Below are positions 43,085-54,299 of a stretch of 64,000 bases of DNA, piece after piece. The stretch covers positions 457,387 through 521,386 of the forward strand of contig CAXAMN010025339.1 in assembly GCA_963970005.1 (NCBI GenBank), read 5' to 3'. Origin of the DNA: Durusdinium trenchii. Lineage: Eukaryota; Sar; Dinophyceae; Suessiales; Symbiodiniaceae. The stretch's first letter is position 1, and every line of letters begins with the position of its first letter. Below the pieces are notes generated by a model. It ran no database searches. It was not told the origin of the DNA and saw nothing but the letters and a program-made list of their open reading frames with translations. The position numbers and the translations under genes are program-made.

Positions 43085-45724
43085 CAGGACGTGGCCCGAC
43101 GTGTCGCGGAGCAAGCGGAGCCGGATGAGGATGGAGCTTCAAGCGGCGAAGTGGTCCTGACCATTGGGGACGACGGCAGAGAAAGCGAAACGAAGGGACG
43201 TTGCCATTCGGCTCACCCTCGAAGTTCGACAGCGGCCAGTGGCTTGAAAGGCACGGGCCTTGGAGTTTTGTTCAGCACCTCAATGGAAAGTCAAAGGATA
43301 AACAGATATAAAAAGATGTGGTCAAGAGTCAAGCTGGTAGAGCTTCCAAGTCCTAAAGATGTTGAGAAGTGATTAATTATGATTAATTTAATTAGACACG
43401 ACACTTTGCTTTTGGTGGGGACTTCTCACAATATTATGATTTGAGGATATTCCAGGTTTGCTTCCAGAGCTGCTTTTGATTGCTGTTGCTTTGTTGTACT
43501 GTGCTTGAGGACAGGCAGCTGCAGATATGGTGTGAGATGCCAAGATTGCCAGCAGACCGTTTGAGCCATTCACGTCCTGACCTTATTGGTGATAGTTTGC
43601 ATGATAGTTTTTGTAGTTTTGATTATTTTGGGGTGCTATGAAGTTCGATCACCATCTCAAAGGTCGACAGTTGACGTGGTCTTTGAACATTACAGTTGCT
43701 CCTGGTGCCTGGACCTGGCAGGAACCAGGGCACTTTTGCTCGCAAGCATCCCAAGCAAACTTTGTTAGATTTGCCCTTGGTGTCCCCCTCATACGCACGC
43801 AATTTACGATCATTTATGCACAAATGTGAATGTGTGCGGACATTGTTTTGATGGGTGCTTGCAGTGCTACGCTCGGAAAACCAAACATGCTGATCCGTGC
43901 TCTCACACTGAAGCCCTGAGAATCGGGGCCAAGAGCCTGCCAAAGTTCCAAGCAGGCTAACCAAGATGTGGTGTGCGATTTGCATAAACGGGGTATTGTG
44001 GCCAGCTTTGGCATTAGAAGGTGTTTGACCTTGTTTGCCGGGAGAATCAGAATACGAAATTTGAGAATATATATATATATATATTATAATCGCTCTCTAT
44101 ATATATGACTCTATCTATCTAAGGCTTCTTGGTTCAAGTCCAAGAAAGCACTTTGCTATGCTATACAGTCGCTCGATGTTATATACCGGCAGTCAACAAG
44201 CTGCAGGAGCGCTTGCAGCTCGCTTTTGCGCAAACATCTCCATGCAGATGCTTTCTCCATCAGCTAGAACAGATTAAAAGCAAACAATTCCAGGTGAATG
44301 ACTCAAAGAATTCCAGCCTTAATTTTGAGCACCTTGCAGGGGCATTATGTCAAGGCTGGTATCTTCCAGTATGCAAGGATATATTGTCAGAACCAAGTGC
44401 GGTCGCAATGGATGGGGGACGGCTTTGGGTATATTGAAGTAAACGGCCCAAAGCAGGATGTTCGGCCTTTTGACTTGGAGGACTTTAATGATGCCGAAGC
44501 TGGAGGCGAGCCCGAGCTTTCAGAGATCGTTCCCAGGTGGGCGATTTTCTCCGAAACTCTGCGCCATTCGGATAGACGAGCGCAGGAGATGCAGAAGCGC
44601 AGGGAACCGGCTGAGGGAAGTTTGCCAAAAGGGACTGCTAGAGCGAATGTGTGCTTCGGGAAATGCCTACAGCTTCCACGCACTGTAGTGGATCAGCTCC
44701 ATAAGTCCCACCTGGCACAGCAAGATGAACTTGACGGGTTGAAGCTTTTGCATCAGAAGAGGGTTGAAAACTTGCAGAGACAAGAATACCTGAAAGAGAC
44801 TTGGCGCAAGTTTTGGGAGGCCATTTGCTTCGTAATTAAACTACAAAATGCTTTTAAGATAATGTTTAGTATTTTGTACAACTGTTTGTGGGCTGACCTG
44901 AGGAGAAGCTGCCTCAAGCCAAGGCTCGTGCCGAGGAATTGTCCAAGTTGTTGTCAGAGCTGGTCTCAAAGCCACGCGAAGCAAGCCAAGCCAGCCAATC
45001 CAAAAAGCTGCAGAGAGATGCAGCTGTTTCTCAGGACTTGGCTTCAAAGTGCCGCACTGCAAAAGCACGGAATCGGCTTCTTCTGCGACTTTCGAAGCAA
45101 TTGGGCACTGATGCATTTGCGGCTGGCGCTGGCCGTGTGGTAGCAGTTGCCTTTCAGATGACTCGAGTGGCTCAAGCCGAGGTGAACAGTTTTACCCTCA
45201 GCGGGATCCGAGAAAGAGTCCAAAAAGAACTTCCAGGCCTTGAGTGTTGCGTGTCCTGGGATGATCAGAGCCAGCTGGCTCTTTACTTTTGCAATTTGGG
45301 AGCTCCCTCAGAGGATGCACATGCTAGCGAAAGTTGCCTGCAATCTGACAAACTGGACTTGATAGTGGAGCAAGCTGTGCAATCATCCACTAGCGAGGCC
45401 CTGAAGCTTGAAGCTTCTGCCAAGAGGCTGGCACGACTGAGTGGTGCTGAGATACAAGCTCCTATTGGTGGGCTTGGGCTTGAGACTTTGGGATTCAAAT
45501 CGCATGGGATGAGCGGAAGTGTCTTGACCGTTGATTGGGTACATCCAGAGAAATGGGCGGATGCTTTTTCCTTGCGCATGGATGATGTTGTCCTCTTTGT
45601 GAATGGCATCCCGACCTCTGAAATGTCCACTACTGACCTTCTCAACATAAACCATGCTGATGGATTGAAACTGTTTGTGGCGCGAGGTGGGTTTGATGAT
45701 GCATCACGAACTGCGGTGTTGTGA
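43085..45724 (+). CDS. Coiled-coil protein with C-terminal PDZ domain
   Basis: Blocks: about 43085-43280 (DVARRVAEQAEPDEDGASSG), about 44195-44290, 44340-44660 (QWMGDGFGYIEVNGPKQDVR then an acidic, helical stretch), about 44705-44825 (helical, HLAQQDELDGLKLLHQKR), then 44905-45724 in one frame to TGA 45722-45724. The long last block starts with a coiled coil (KARAEELSKLLSELVSKPRE). It ends with a PDZ fold of about 75 residues: GLGLETLGF, a strand with SVLTVDWV, the helix and strand around LRMDDVVLFVNGIP, and DGLKLFVARGG. PDZ domains bind C-terminal peptides and organise complexes. I do not recognise the full protein. Confidence 0.6.
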
Positions 45725-46393
45725 CATCACTCATCCACCTCTCGTATGCTTGACAAAAGATACTCGTATAATTTATATCGTACAATCCCGTATGCTTATG
45801 GGCCGCAGTGACGTTTCCTACTCACTGCATCTCACTGTGAGTTTGGACCGTTACTAGGAGCCCTTTGGGCCCAATGTGGTGCCATGCGCCATGTCCAAGT
45901 GGGCCATCTTGGTCGTTCGGTGCAGCAATTGAGCTGAACCACGGGGCCTTGCAAAAGCGAAGTATGCGAAGTGTGTTGAGTTCTAGGAGCAGCTGCAGCA
46001 GGAACAATGGTCCTCATTGCTGTCGAGCTGCTGTTGCTCTCGTATTCGTATGTTTTCGCTGATGTTTCCATATCTCCAGGATGCCAGTACTTCTTGAGTA
46101 ACTACCAAAGAAAGAATCATAAGAATCCCGATTCAAAGATTGATCAAGTGTGTGCACCCTTCATTTGTGCTGCTGAATTCTACTGGAAGGTGGGCCTGGA
46201 GAACAAGATGCAAACAAGATGAAGACAAGCTCCAAATGCATGACCATCTCCAGCAGCCATTTTTGACAGCCAAACCTATTTAAATTAGTTTTTGGTGGCC
46301 ACTCGCAAAGACTCCGAGCAGCAAGGAGAAACTGGAGGAATGCATGGTTCAAAGAAACACTGAGTTGCCGACACTATTCCTTGACCTAAGGCC

Positions 46394-49300
46394 ATGGACA
46401 CACGAACCGTTGGATGTTTGGGAGGAGGCAGAAAGACAATGCTGTTCACTTCTTTATGCATAAATTGCCATGCTGAAAAGTGAGATGCAGTTGGAATTGG
46501 ATAGGAATACGTACTCTGGCATACCTTTGATTTGATATATACCATATTGCTCTGGTTTCAAGTTTGGCATTTGTGCGTTCAGGTCAGCTGGGCCGCATGA
46601 TGGTCTATGCCGCACACCGTTTGGGCGTGCGCATGTGTGTTTTGGACCCCTTGGGCGAATCCAGCCCGGCTGGCCAGGCGGTCTCAGTCTTGTCCATGAA
46701 TTTATATAGGGCAACCGATATGGTAACAACGTAAAATGAAGGCAATGGCCACTGGCGGGCACTGGAATCGGCTGGCAGGTGTCAGAGTTGTCAATCAAGG
46801 GCAGCTTTCAGGCGTGAGTGGCGTGAGCTGGTGAGCTGTGCGCCAGTGGAAGTTCGGAAGCTGTGCCCACGGGCTGGCTTCCAAATGTCAGGATGCTGAG
46901 AAGATCAGAGAGCTGGCCAGCAAATGTGACATTTTGACCCTGGAGGTCGAGCATGTGAATGCCCAGGCATGTCGAGCTCCACCATTGGACTGTGTAAGCG
47001 CAGCAATCCTGCCCCCCCAAACTGTGCGCAGGACACAAACTTGTTGACTGATGACTTTTCTATACTTTTCTTCTATTTTGGGTGGAAGCGAATGGGTTCA
47101 AGTCCCCTGCCTGCTTTTTTGTGGTCCTGGTTGAGAGGCTCTGGAGGAGCTCCATCTCAAGGGCGTTCCTGTACAGCCGCTTCCCTTTGTGGTGAAGCTC
47201 ATCCAAGACAAGTACGATCAGCGGCTTGGATCGCAAGGAAGGGTGAAGCACAAGCACTCGACATGCAACTCGCACCTAAGACTTAAGACTGAAGGCATCT
47301 CTAGCACCGTGTAGCACCTTGTCACGCTCCACGCAGTTGCTTTTTGCATGGTTTGTTATTTCACTCCGTTTCTGTGGCCAAGGAAAGTGCATTTGCAAAA
47401 GCACCGTATTCCCCTTCCAGACTTTCTGAAAGTTGACAGCGACCCTTGGAAAAAGAAACTATCAATAATCATTGGTGTGCCAATGTGCTGGGGGTCCGGG
47501 GGCCCTCTTGGTGGACTACTTCCGATCTACGTGAGGCTCATGAAGCAAAGGAGTCGCTGCAGAGCCTCCGAGGATGCGGAACTACTTGTTGTGATTACTG
47601 TATTATATATTCTGAATTCCAAGGAAGCTGAGCTGCACGAGATCGGCGAGAAGTTTGGCTACCCTATGATGCTGAAAAGCCGTGCCTTGGCAACCTGGCA
47701 TCACTGCCAAACACTGATAAACATTGTAAAACTGTGTAACTATGTAGTATAGTTTAATACAATAACATGATTTAGAATCAATTTTTGCTTGGCCTCCAGC
47801 TGAGACAGGCTTTGGAGCATACGATGGTAAAGGCAACGCAGTGGTGAGTGATGCTGCAAGCATCCCAGCAGCCTGGGAAAAGCTGGGAGGAAAGGCCGGC
47901 AAGACACTTGGAGGAACGGCTCGAGCTGATTTACGTTCGCGTATTTCCCAGACTCAGCGCTTGATGACTATCCCGGTTTCTACCCAAACCACTAAATTCA
48001 CCAATCAATGGAACCAGGTGCATTCCAGAATTTAATAGAATTTACATGAACGTAGCTTATTATTTTGCACTTGAAGACCTTGAGATGTTGCCCCGAGGAA
48101 GTTGTACGCAACTTGACTGCGACATCAAGTTCAATTTGACTGCTGATTTCCATCAAATCTTTGGGATTTGGGGAAACAACGCACAGGCCATAGCAAGCTT
48201 TGTCAGGTGGCCTGCAGAACGACACCTGACGAATCAAAGAAGATCTTAGTTGCTCTAGGGTATCAGCTATCTACATTGCCGCTGAAGTTCTGAAGGACGT
48301 TGCCTCGGATCTCAGGTCGAAAAGTGGGCACCTTTCAAGATGGAACTCGCCGTTATGGTCGCACGTGGTGTTGATGAAACCATGAATGTCACAATGCGCA
48401 CCTTGTATGAGAATTAGCAGCTGGCATTCAGACTTTTGGTGCTTGCCAGGTGCAATAATGGGTTTCACTTTTGGCAGTTATTTTCTTGAGATCAAGGTTC
48501 CTCTCATTCTTATTGTTCATGTATATTATATGGCCTTTTGGTTTCTCTCTCTCTCTCTCTCTCCTCGCTCAGTCGCTCCCTTCTTCTTCTTCTAACCGGG
48601 CTCTGAGGAAGTACTGTAACCCACGACAAGATGGGTTGCCATCTCTTGTTGTCGGCAACCTTTTGCAGGCACCTACCCAGTGGTGCACACTGTGCAGCGG
48701 GATAGCGTTTGCTTTACTTGCTTGACACCGCCAGTTGGTGACACTTGGCAATGGCAGTTGTGAGTTGGACATGTGGTGTCAGCACTTTTGCATAGAAGTC
48801 AAGTGTAGGATTCATTGCGTCAGATCCTGGCCGAAAAACTTTGTGCAAGGGGATGCTGCTTGAGGTCACCCAGAAAGAGCAAGAACTTGCGCAGAAGATC
48901 GCAACGGATGCGATCAAAAGCTTTGGTACTTTGGCACCAGCGCTTGGTTTGATTCGATTCAGTTCCTTTTGAATATGTTTGGTGGGTAATGTTGCTGAGG
49001 CGATGCCCGAGGCATTTTCGGCGTTGAGATGTTTCTTTTGGACGATGGCTCGGTGCTGCTGAATGAGCCCCCTGGCATCTACTCCGTCACTGCGGTGGCC
49101 ACGTTGGCAGGCGCAAGCCCGCACGGCTTGACCTTCTCAAGATGTTTCCATGTCGAAGCTGATAGGAAAACCATCAACTTCGAAGTTGAAATTGTGGTTC
49201 AACCCGATTCAACCCCAGCTTTTCTGGTGGAGGTGCGCAGGTTTTTTGGGTTTGAAGCAACTTGGAGTCATGAGCTGGCCTCCTCCAAATTCCTCCAAGG

Positions 49301-52300
49301 ATTGCACCCCGACCGCACAATACTGGTCACTACACCATGGACGCTCAGCTTTTTTACTATTTTCGGGTTTGTTTCGTCGCTTTCTTCAGCTCACACCTGA
49401 GCGATGGACACTGCGCAACGGCATGCAATGTGACATCGGCATACATCATCACTGTATGAGGGCATGACATGTCTCAACTTCAGACATTGTCCCTACCGTG
49501 GTGCTGGGTTTGCTGCGGCACGGTCACAATTGGGCAGGGTCCTAACTCGTAGCCCTCACGCTTCGCTCCAGTCAGTTGGAACAGCAGCTCAGTTTCACCA
49601 GTGGCTGGCTCATCACAGGCCTACTATACGGACCCGTTTCAACATCCCGTTGCGCAACACATCACCAAATTTATCTGTTATTTTTTAAGTTTGTTCTGAC
49701 ATGTTCCGACCATTTCCGCACCTGCGAACCGGACAGTGCCGAGCATTTAGCCCAGGAAGCGTGTGGTGTCGACCAGTTCGAGCAGCATCTCAGAGCAGTG
49801 TTGGGCTTGCCTCTTGGTGACTGTCACTTGCGCAGCTTGGAGGCACGAAGGTAATCACAGGATATCAGTGGTATACATTTGTGCATTTGATCTTCAGGCA
49901 TGTTGGACCCATAGGAACCCAGAAGAGTTGGAACACGCAGATTATTCTGAGGTGTTGGCGGTGCTATGATGGTGACTCTTGGATTCTGTGTGATTCTCTA
50001 GAGCGTGTGGGACAGTATGATGCAGCATGAATTGATGCATTGTGATGCATTTATAATTAGATCTAAAAGCAATGTATTGAATAACCATAATAACCTACCT
50101 TCAAAAGGCCAGACTTGTTCCCGCAAGCTGCTGGAGCTCTCATAGAACGCTCCTTTCCAACGGAGGAATATCCTGGGCCAGGGAAGCACCCCGGAACTTA
50201 CGGCTCAGACGATGGCACCTTTGCGTTGTGCGCTTCGTGTGCCAGATGCTGGCATCCATTGGTATGGCAAGGTCCAGTTGACTTTGCAGCTTTGCATGCC
50301 ATGGGTCTCATTGGTCCACAAGGTCAAAAAGCTGCTAGTTCTTCAACTGTATTCCATAATTACATTAATTGCTTCGGCTTTTTAGCGAGCTTTGGGCAGG
50401 ATGGCTGCGTAAAGGGCCGCAAGATGGGCCATATCACTGTGACTGGCTTCACACCAGCTAGTGCACTAGAGCAAATTCGACCTGTCCTCAAAGCTGCCTG
50501 ATTGCAATACGAGTTTGTTTTAGGTCATGACACTCTGTTGACGGACGGAATTTGGCACCACTGAAGGAGCCTTTGACAGGTACTACAGCCAGCTAAACCC
50601 ATCCCTACCCACGGCACAACACAGAATCACACCAACGGACCTGGGCTTCCCACGGGTCCAGGATAATACAGGAGTTTGAGTTGCTCAATACACGACATAC
50701 GGGATTCTCCTACTTTGCACACTGCTTATATATATATATGCTTATATTATGCATATAAAGTATTTTCTTTATATATAGAGAGAGATAGATATAGATACAT
50801 ATATATATATTCTCTTTGCTAGGCCGTTGATGGTGAAGGAAACTCTTCGAGCATCGAAGTGCCGCACAAGAGCTCACCTAGCGTGGGGATCATCATGGGG
50901 AGCGACAGCGACCTTCCAACGATGAAGGAGAGGTTCAGATGGCAAGGCAGATAAATTCTATAAGCAATTTTGTTTTGAGATGTTTTGAGATTTTTTGTAT
51001 AATAATGTATTATGACACGGCATCTCAATGCATCTCATGTCTCCTTTTGACAGATCTAGCAGGGTTTGACGTTCCAGATTGCAGGATGCTGCAGTCGTGC
51101 TTGATGATTTCGGAATCCCCTATGAAATCAGCATCGTGTCCGCGCACCGAACGCCTGAGTACATGCTACTTTCCTGATCTAACAGAGTCAAAGTTCTCTT
51201 GCACCCAGTTTCTAGCAGTGTAGACTGTAGACTTGTAGAAGTGCCTTGAACTTGTGTGTAGAGAATGTCGTAAGGAGTTGCGTCCTCGTGCCGCTTGTGC
51301 CTTTGGGGTGACGCCCAGGTACGAGTATGCCACGACCGCAGCAGATCGCGGAATCAATGTCATCATTGCTGGTGCCGGGGGTGCAGCACACTTGCCCGGT
51401 ATGGTGGCAGCGCTGACGCCTTTGCCTGTGTGCCTTGGAGAACGGCAGGGAGAGCCCAGCCGGGTAATGCAAGCAGACACGACTTGACTATTGCGGCTGA
51501 ATCGCCTACCGTACTTGCACAAGATCAGTCCAGGTGTGCCAACGGACATCCACAGACCATGCTCCCGCTTGATCCCTTGAGTGATGTAGTTTTCCTGTGC
51601 CTGTGAGCAGCTTCCTGAGTTCAAGGGGGGTGGCTATTGAGCTTTGGAACATTTACAACTCCAGGATTGGTGTGCCTGTCAAGTCGTCAGCGCTGTCTGG
51701 CAACGACTCTTTGCTGTCCATAGTGCAGATGCCGAAAGGTCAGATCCTCAGGTCGTGAACGCCATGCAGACATACATATTGCCATTAGGTTGGAGGCCAT
51801 CGCTATTTGGCGGGAGGCCATGTCTAGTCCAGTAGGTTGGAGGCCATCGCTAGCAGGTTTGAGGCCATCGCTAGTAGGTTGGAGTTGGAGGCTACTAGCC
51901 ATCACACCTTTTGCTGAGCACGTTACATGCAGGTATTCCTGTGGCAACTGTGGCAATTGGCAATGCAGCTAATGCTGGCCTTTTGGCTGTGCGAATCCTT
52001 GGTGCTGCAAACCCAGGCAATTTCCACGCATCCAGCCTACTAGAAGTAAGCACGTCGCAGGTGTCACGTTTCAGGTGGGCCTTCTTGAGCAAAACCGCCA
52101 AGCACTAGGCACTAGGGTAGACTGAGAACATATGGCTGACCATGGGGAGGACGGGGATGGGGAGAGAAAGTACCGGCCGGGGTGGCAGTACCCAAAGAGG
52201 TCCATCACACTTGTTGCTGTACAATTCTGGCGCCTAGGGTTGTAGCAAGCTTGAACACCTAGGTGCCGGCGGTCGTGCATGGGGAACAGATAGCATGTTG

Positions 52301-52580
52301 ACCAATCAGCTCGTGAGTTCAGCAGCAATGGCTTGATGTGTCAGGCATGCGGCAAAAGATGGCACAGTTCATGGTCCCTTGGAGGGGCAGTCTTGCAAAG
52401 ACTGCAGTACATGCATTTTGCGTAAACAATGCAACTGTATACATACATTAGATCATACTATATAGATGTGTAACTTTCCCGGTGAATTGACCTCAGGCCA
52501 ATGAAGCCACCACTGTGGAGAAGAAAAGGAGGAAACTCGAACAGGTCGGCTGGCAAGCCTATTTGGCTGACAGCAAATAG
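46394..52580 (+). CDS. ADE2: Phosphoribosylaminoimidazole carboxylase, PurK-PurE fusion (ADE2-type)
   Basis: Converts AIR to CAIR in purine synthesis: the PurK half carboxylates with ATP and the PurE half moves the carboxyl group. Exon 1 (46394-46427) encodes [11 protein letters not shown] and splits a Gly codon before a GC donor; exon 2 (46583-46686) continues [15 protein letters not shown]. Exons 46788-46811, 46892-46966 ([11 protein letters not shown]), 47138-47242 and from 47402 follow. Then come [12 protein letters not shown] (about 47655), the ATP-grasp YDGKGN (about 47823), [17 protein letters not shown] (from 48316), [11 protein letters not shown] (about 48665), [14 protein letters not shown] (about 49015), [17 protein letters not shown] (about 49772) and [11 protein letters not shown] (about 50417). 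Pur[14 protein letters not shown] (about 50888), [15 protein letters not shown] (about 51126), [20 protein letters not shown] (about 51359), [10 protein letters not shown] (about 51667) and [20 protein letters not shown] (from 51933). The last exon ends [13 protein letters not shown] 52578-52580. All hallmarks are intact. No transit peptide follows this start, so it is probably cytosolic. Confidence 0.93.
50730..50815. repeat. TA/GATA-rich microsatellite in an ADE2 intron
   Basis: A mixed TATA, GAGA and GATA run directly before the first PurE exon. It is intronic low-complexity DNA with no evident function. Confidence 0.75.
51785..51900. repeat. Minisatellite of 'ggaggccatcgctag' units in an ADE2 intron
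   Basis: About five degenerate units of TTGGAGGCCATCGCTAG lie in tandem within the intron separating the last two PurE coding blocks. The unit shares 'catcgcta' with the arrays at 56.7, 62.1 and 63.1 kb. Confidence 0.75.
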
Positions 52581-52806
52581 ACTCTTGGCATCCGTGCAAA
52601 CTGATTGGAGCATTGCAAGCGCACAACTCCACCCATGAAAGACACGCATCATGATGATTGAATCAGCCTTTTTCCACCTTGCATGTGAATGATGGAACAG
52701 ATAGCGCTGAATGGACTCTGCCATAGGCTTTTAGGAACCAGGTGATGTCGCCGTGCCTCGATGGAAAGTGTGTTTGTTTGACTCCGTGCCCTTGGGGAAC
52801 TGGCAA

Positions 52807-53213
52807 CGTGTGTATGTGTGTGTGTGTGTGTGTCACCACCTTTAGGGTTTAAAAAGAGGCAGGGGACCAGGCAGGATGCATCGTCGCCTGGTCAACGAAG
52901 CTGGCGATGTATCCGAGGATATGGAAGTGGGACGCCATTTCCACGCACCTGCTGAAAACTTTTGTTTACGCTGTGACTCCACTCTTCCTTTTTGGTTCCA
53001 TGGTGGCTCTGCATGCTATATCCCAAAACAATCCAAAACAGGTTTCTATGCACGGCGATAATTCGATCGGCTACGTGTTCAGTAACTAGAATCCGCAGTT
53101 ACGCAGCATGAGCACTTGTTTACCATTTCAATTGTGCTGGCCGCTTCACCTTACGTTTCCCTCATTCATTTTTTTGTGGAATAGAGGTAACTGAAAACCA
53201 ATTGTCAAAGTGT
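52807..53213 (+). repeat. TG-flanked dispersed repeat, type 1, copy 1
   Basis: Starts in a TG microsatellite and ends ...GTCAAAGTGTGTGCC. About 90% or more identical by eye to 53868-54278 (core AGGCAGGGGACCAGGCAGGA, then TGGGACGCCATTTCCACG), and more distantly related to 57220-57662. Short ORFs inside have no known domain. Confidence 0.85.
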
Positions 53214-53867
53214 GTGCCGCTCTGTCGTCCAACTGGGTGCAGGGTGCGGTCTCCTGCAAGGGAGCGCCGAAACCATCGTGGATCACATTTCGACAGCGTT
53301 TTTCTGCACGCGTTGGATGATCACTTACTGATTAAGTGTCCCACCCCATGAATCTTCTGACCACAAAACTGCCGAGTTTACGGAGATTTGACGCCGCCGG
53401 GCTTACGGATCTGTGCATCAGCAGTATTCTCGAGGCTCCACAGATTTTGCTCGAGGCTTTTAGGTTTCAGGTGAAGCTTTAGTCAAGGGAGCGCCGTTTA
53501 CGGCAGTACCTTAGAGCCACACCCCCCCCCCGCCTTGCACGCGAATTCACACGTCTTATCCCACCCTCTAATTAGGGTAGCAGAAGGAAGTCGCACTCAA
53601 CACACTTGTGTGTTGGTGCCTTCTGTTCTCCTGTCGTAGTCTTTCCCACCCATCCGGTCTAAGACTAAAGTCCCGCTCGCTAACCTTTCCACCTAATTCA
53701 TTCGGCTAAGTAGTCAGTAGCTAGAAGCTTTCATAACTAGTGGGCCTCGTAGCTACTCCTATCTTTCTCTCTTGCCCTCTTCGCTTGCTCTTTCTGTCTT
53801 TTCCTTTCCTTTCTTTCTAAGGCTTGTTAGGTGGCTATAGTAAATCTCTGGAGCGCCGATATCGGCT

Positions 53868-54278
53868 CTCTGTGTGTGTGTCACCCCTGTTTCTAAGGTT
53901 TCCACACGCTGCAAATTAATTCAATTTCCCTTGGGTTTTAAAAGAGGCAGGGGACCAGGCAGGATGCATCGTCCCCTGGTCAACGAAGCTGGCGATGTAT
54001 CCGGGGATATGGAAGTGGGACGCCATTTCCACGTACCTGCTGAAAACGTTTGTTTACGCTGTGACTCCACTCTTCCTTTTTGGTTCCACGGTGGTTCTGC
54101 GTGCGATTTCCCAAAACAGGTTTCTATCCACGGCGATAATTCGATCGGCTACGTATTCAGTAACTAGAATCCACAGTCACGCAGCATGAACACTTATTTA
54201 ACATTTCAAATTGTGCTGACCGCTTCACCTTGCGTTTCCCTCATTCATTTTTTTTCGTGGAATAGAGGTAACTGAAAA
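53868..54278 (+). repeat. TG-flanked dispersed repeat, type 1, copy 2
   Basis: Direct repeat of copy 1, start to start 1061 bp apart, with a different short segment after the TG tract and a truncated right end (stops after GAGGTAACTGAAAAG). The 650 bp between the copies is pyrimidine-rich and has no gene. Confidence 0.85.
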
Positions 54279-54299
54279 GACCGGCATCCAACACTCAAA

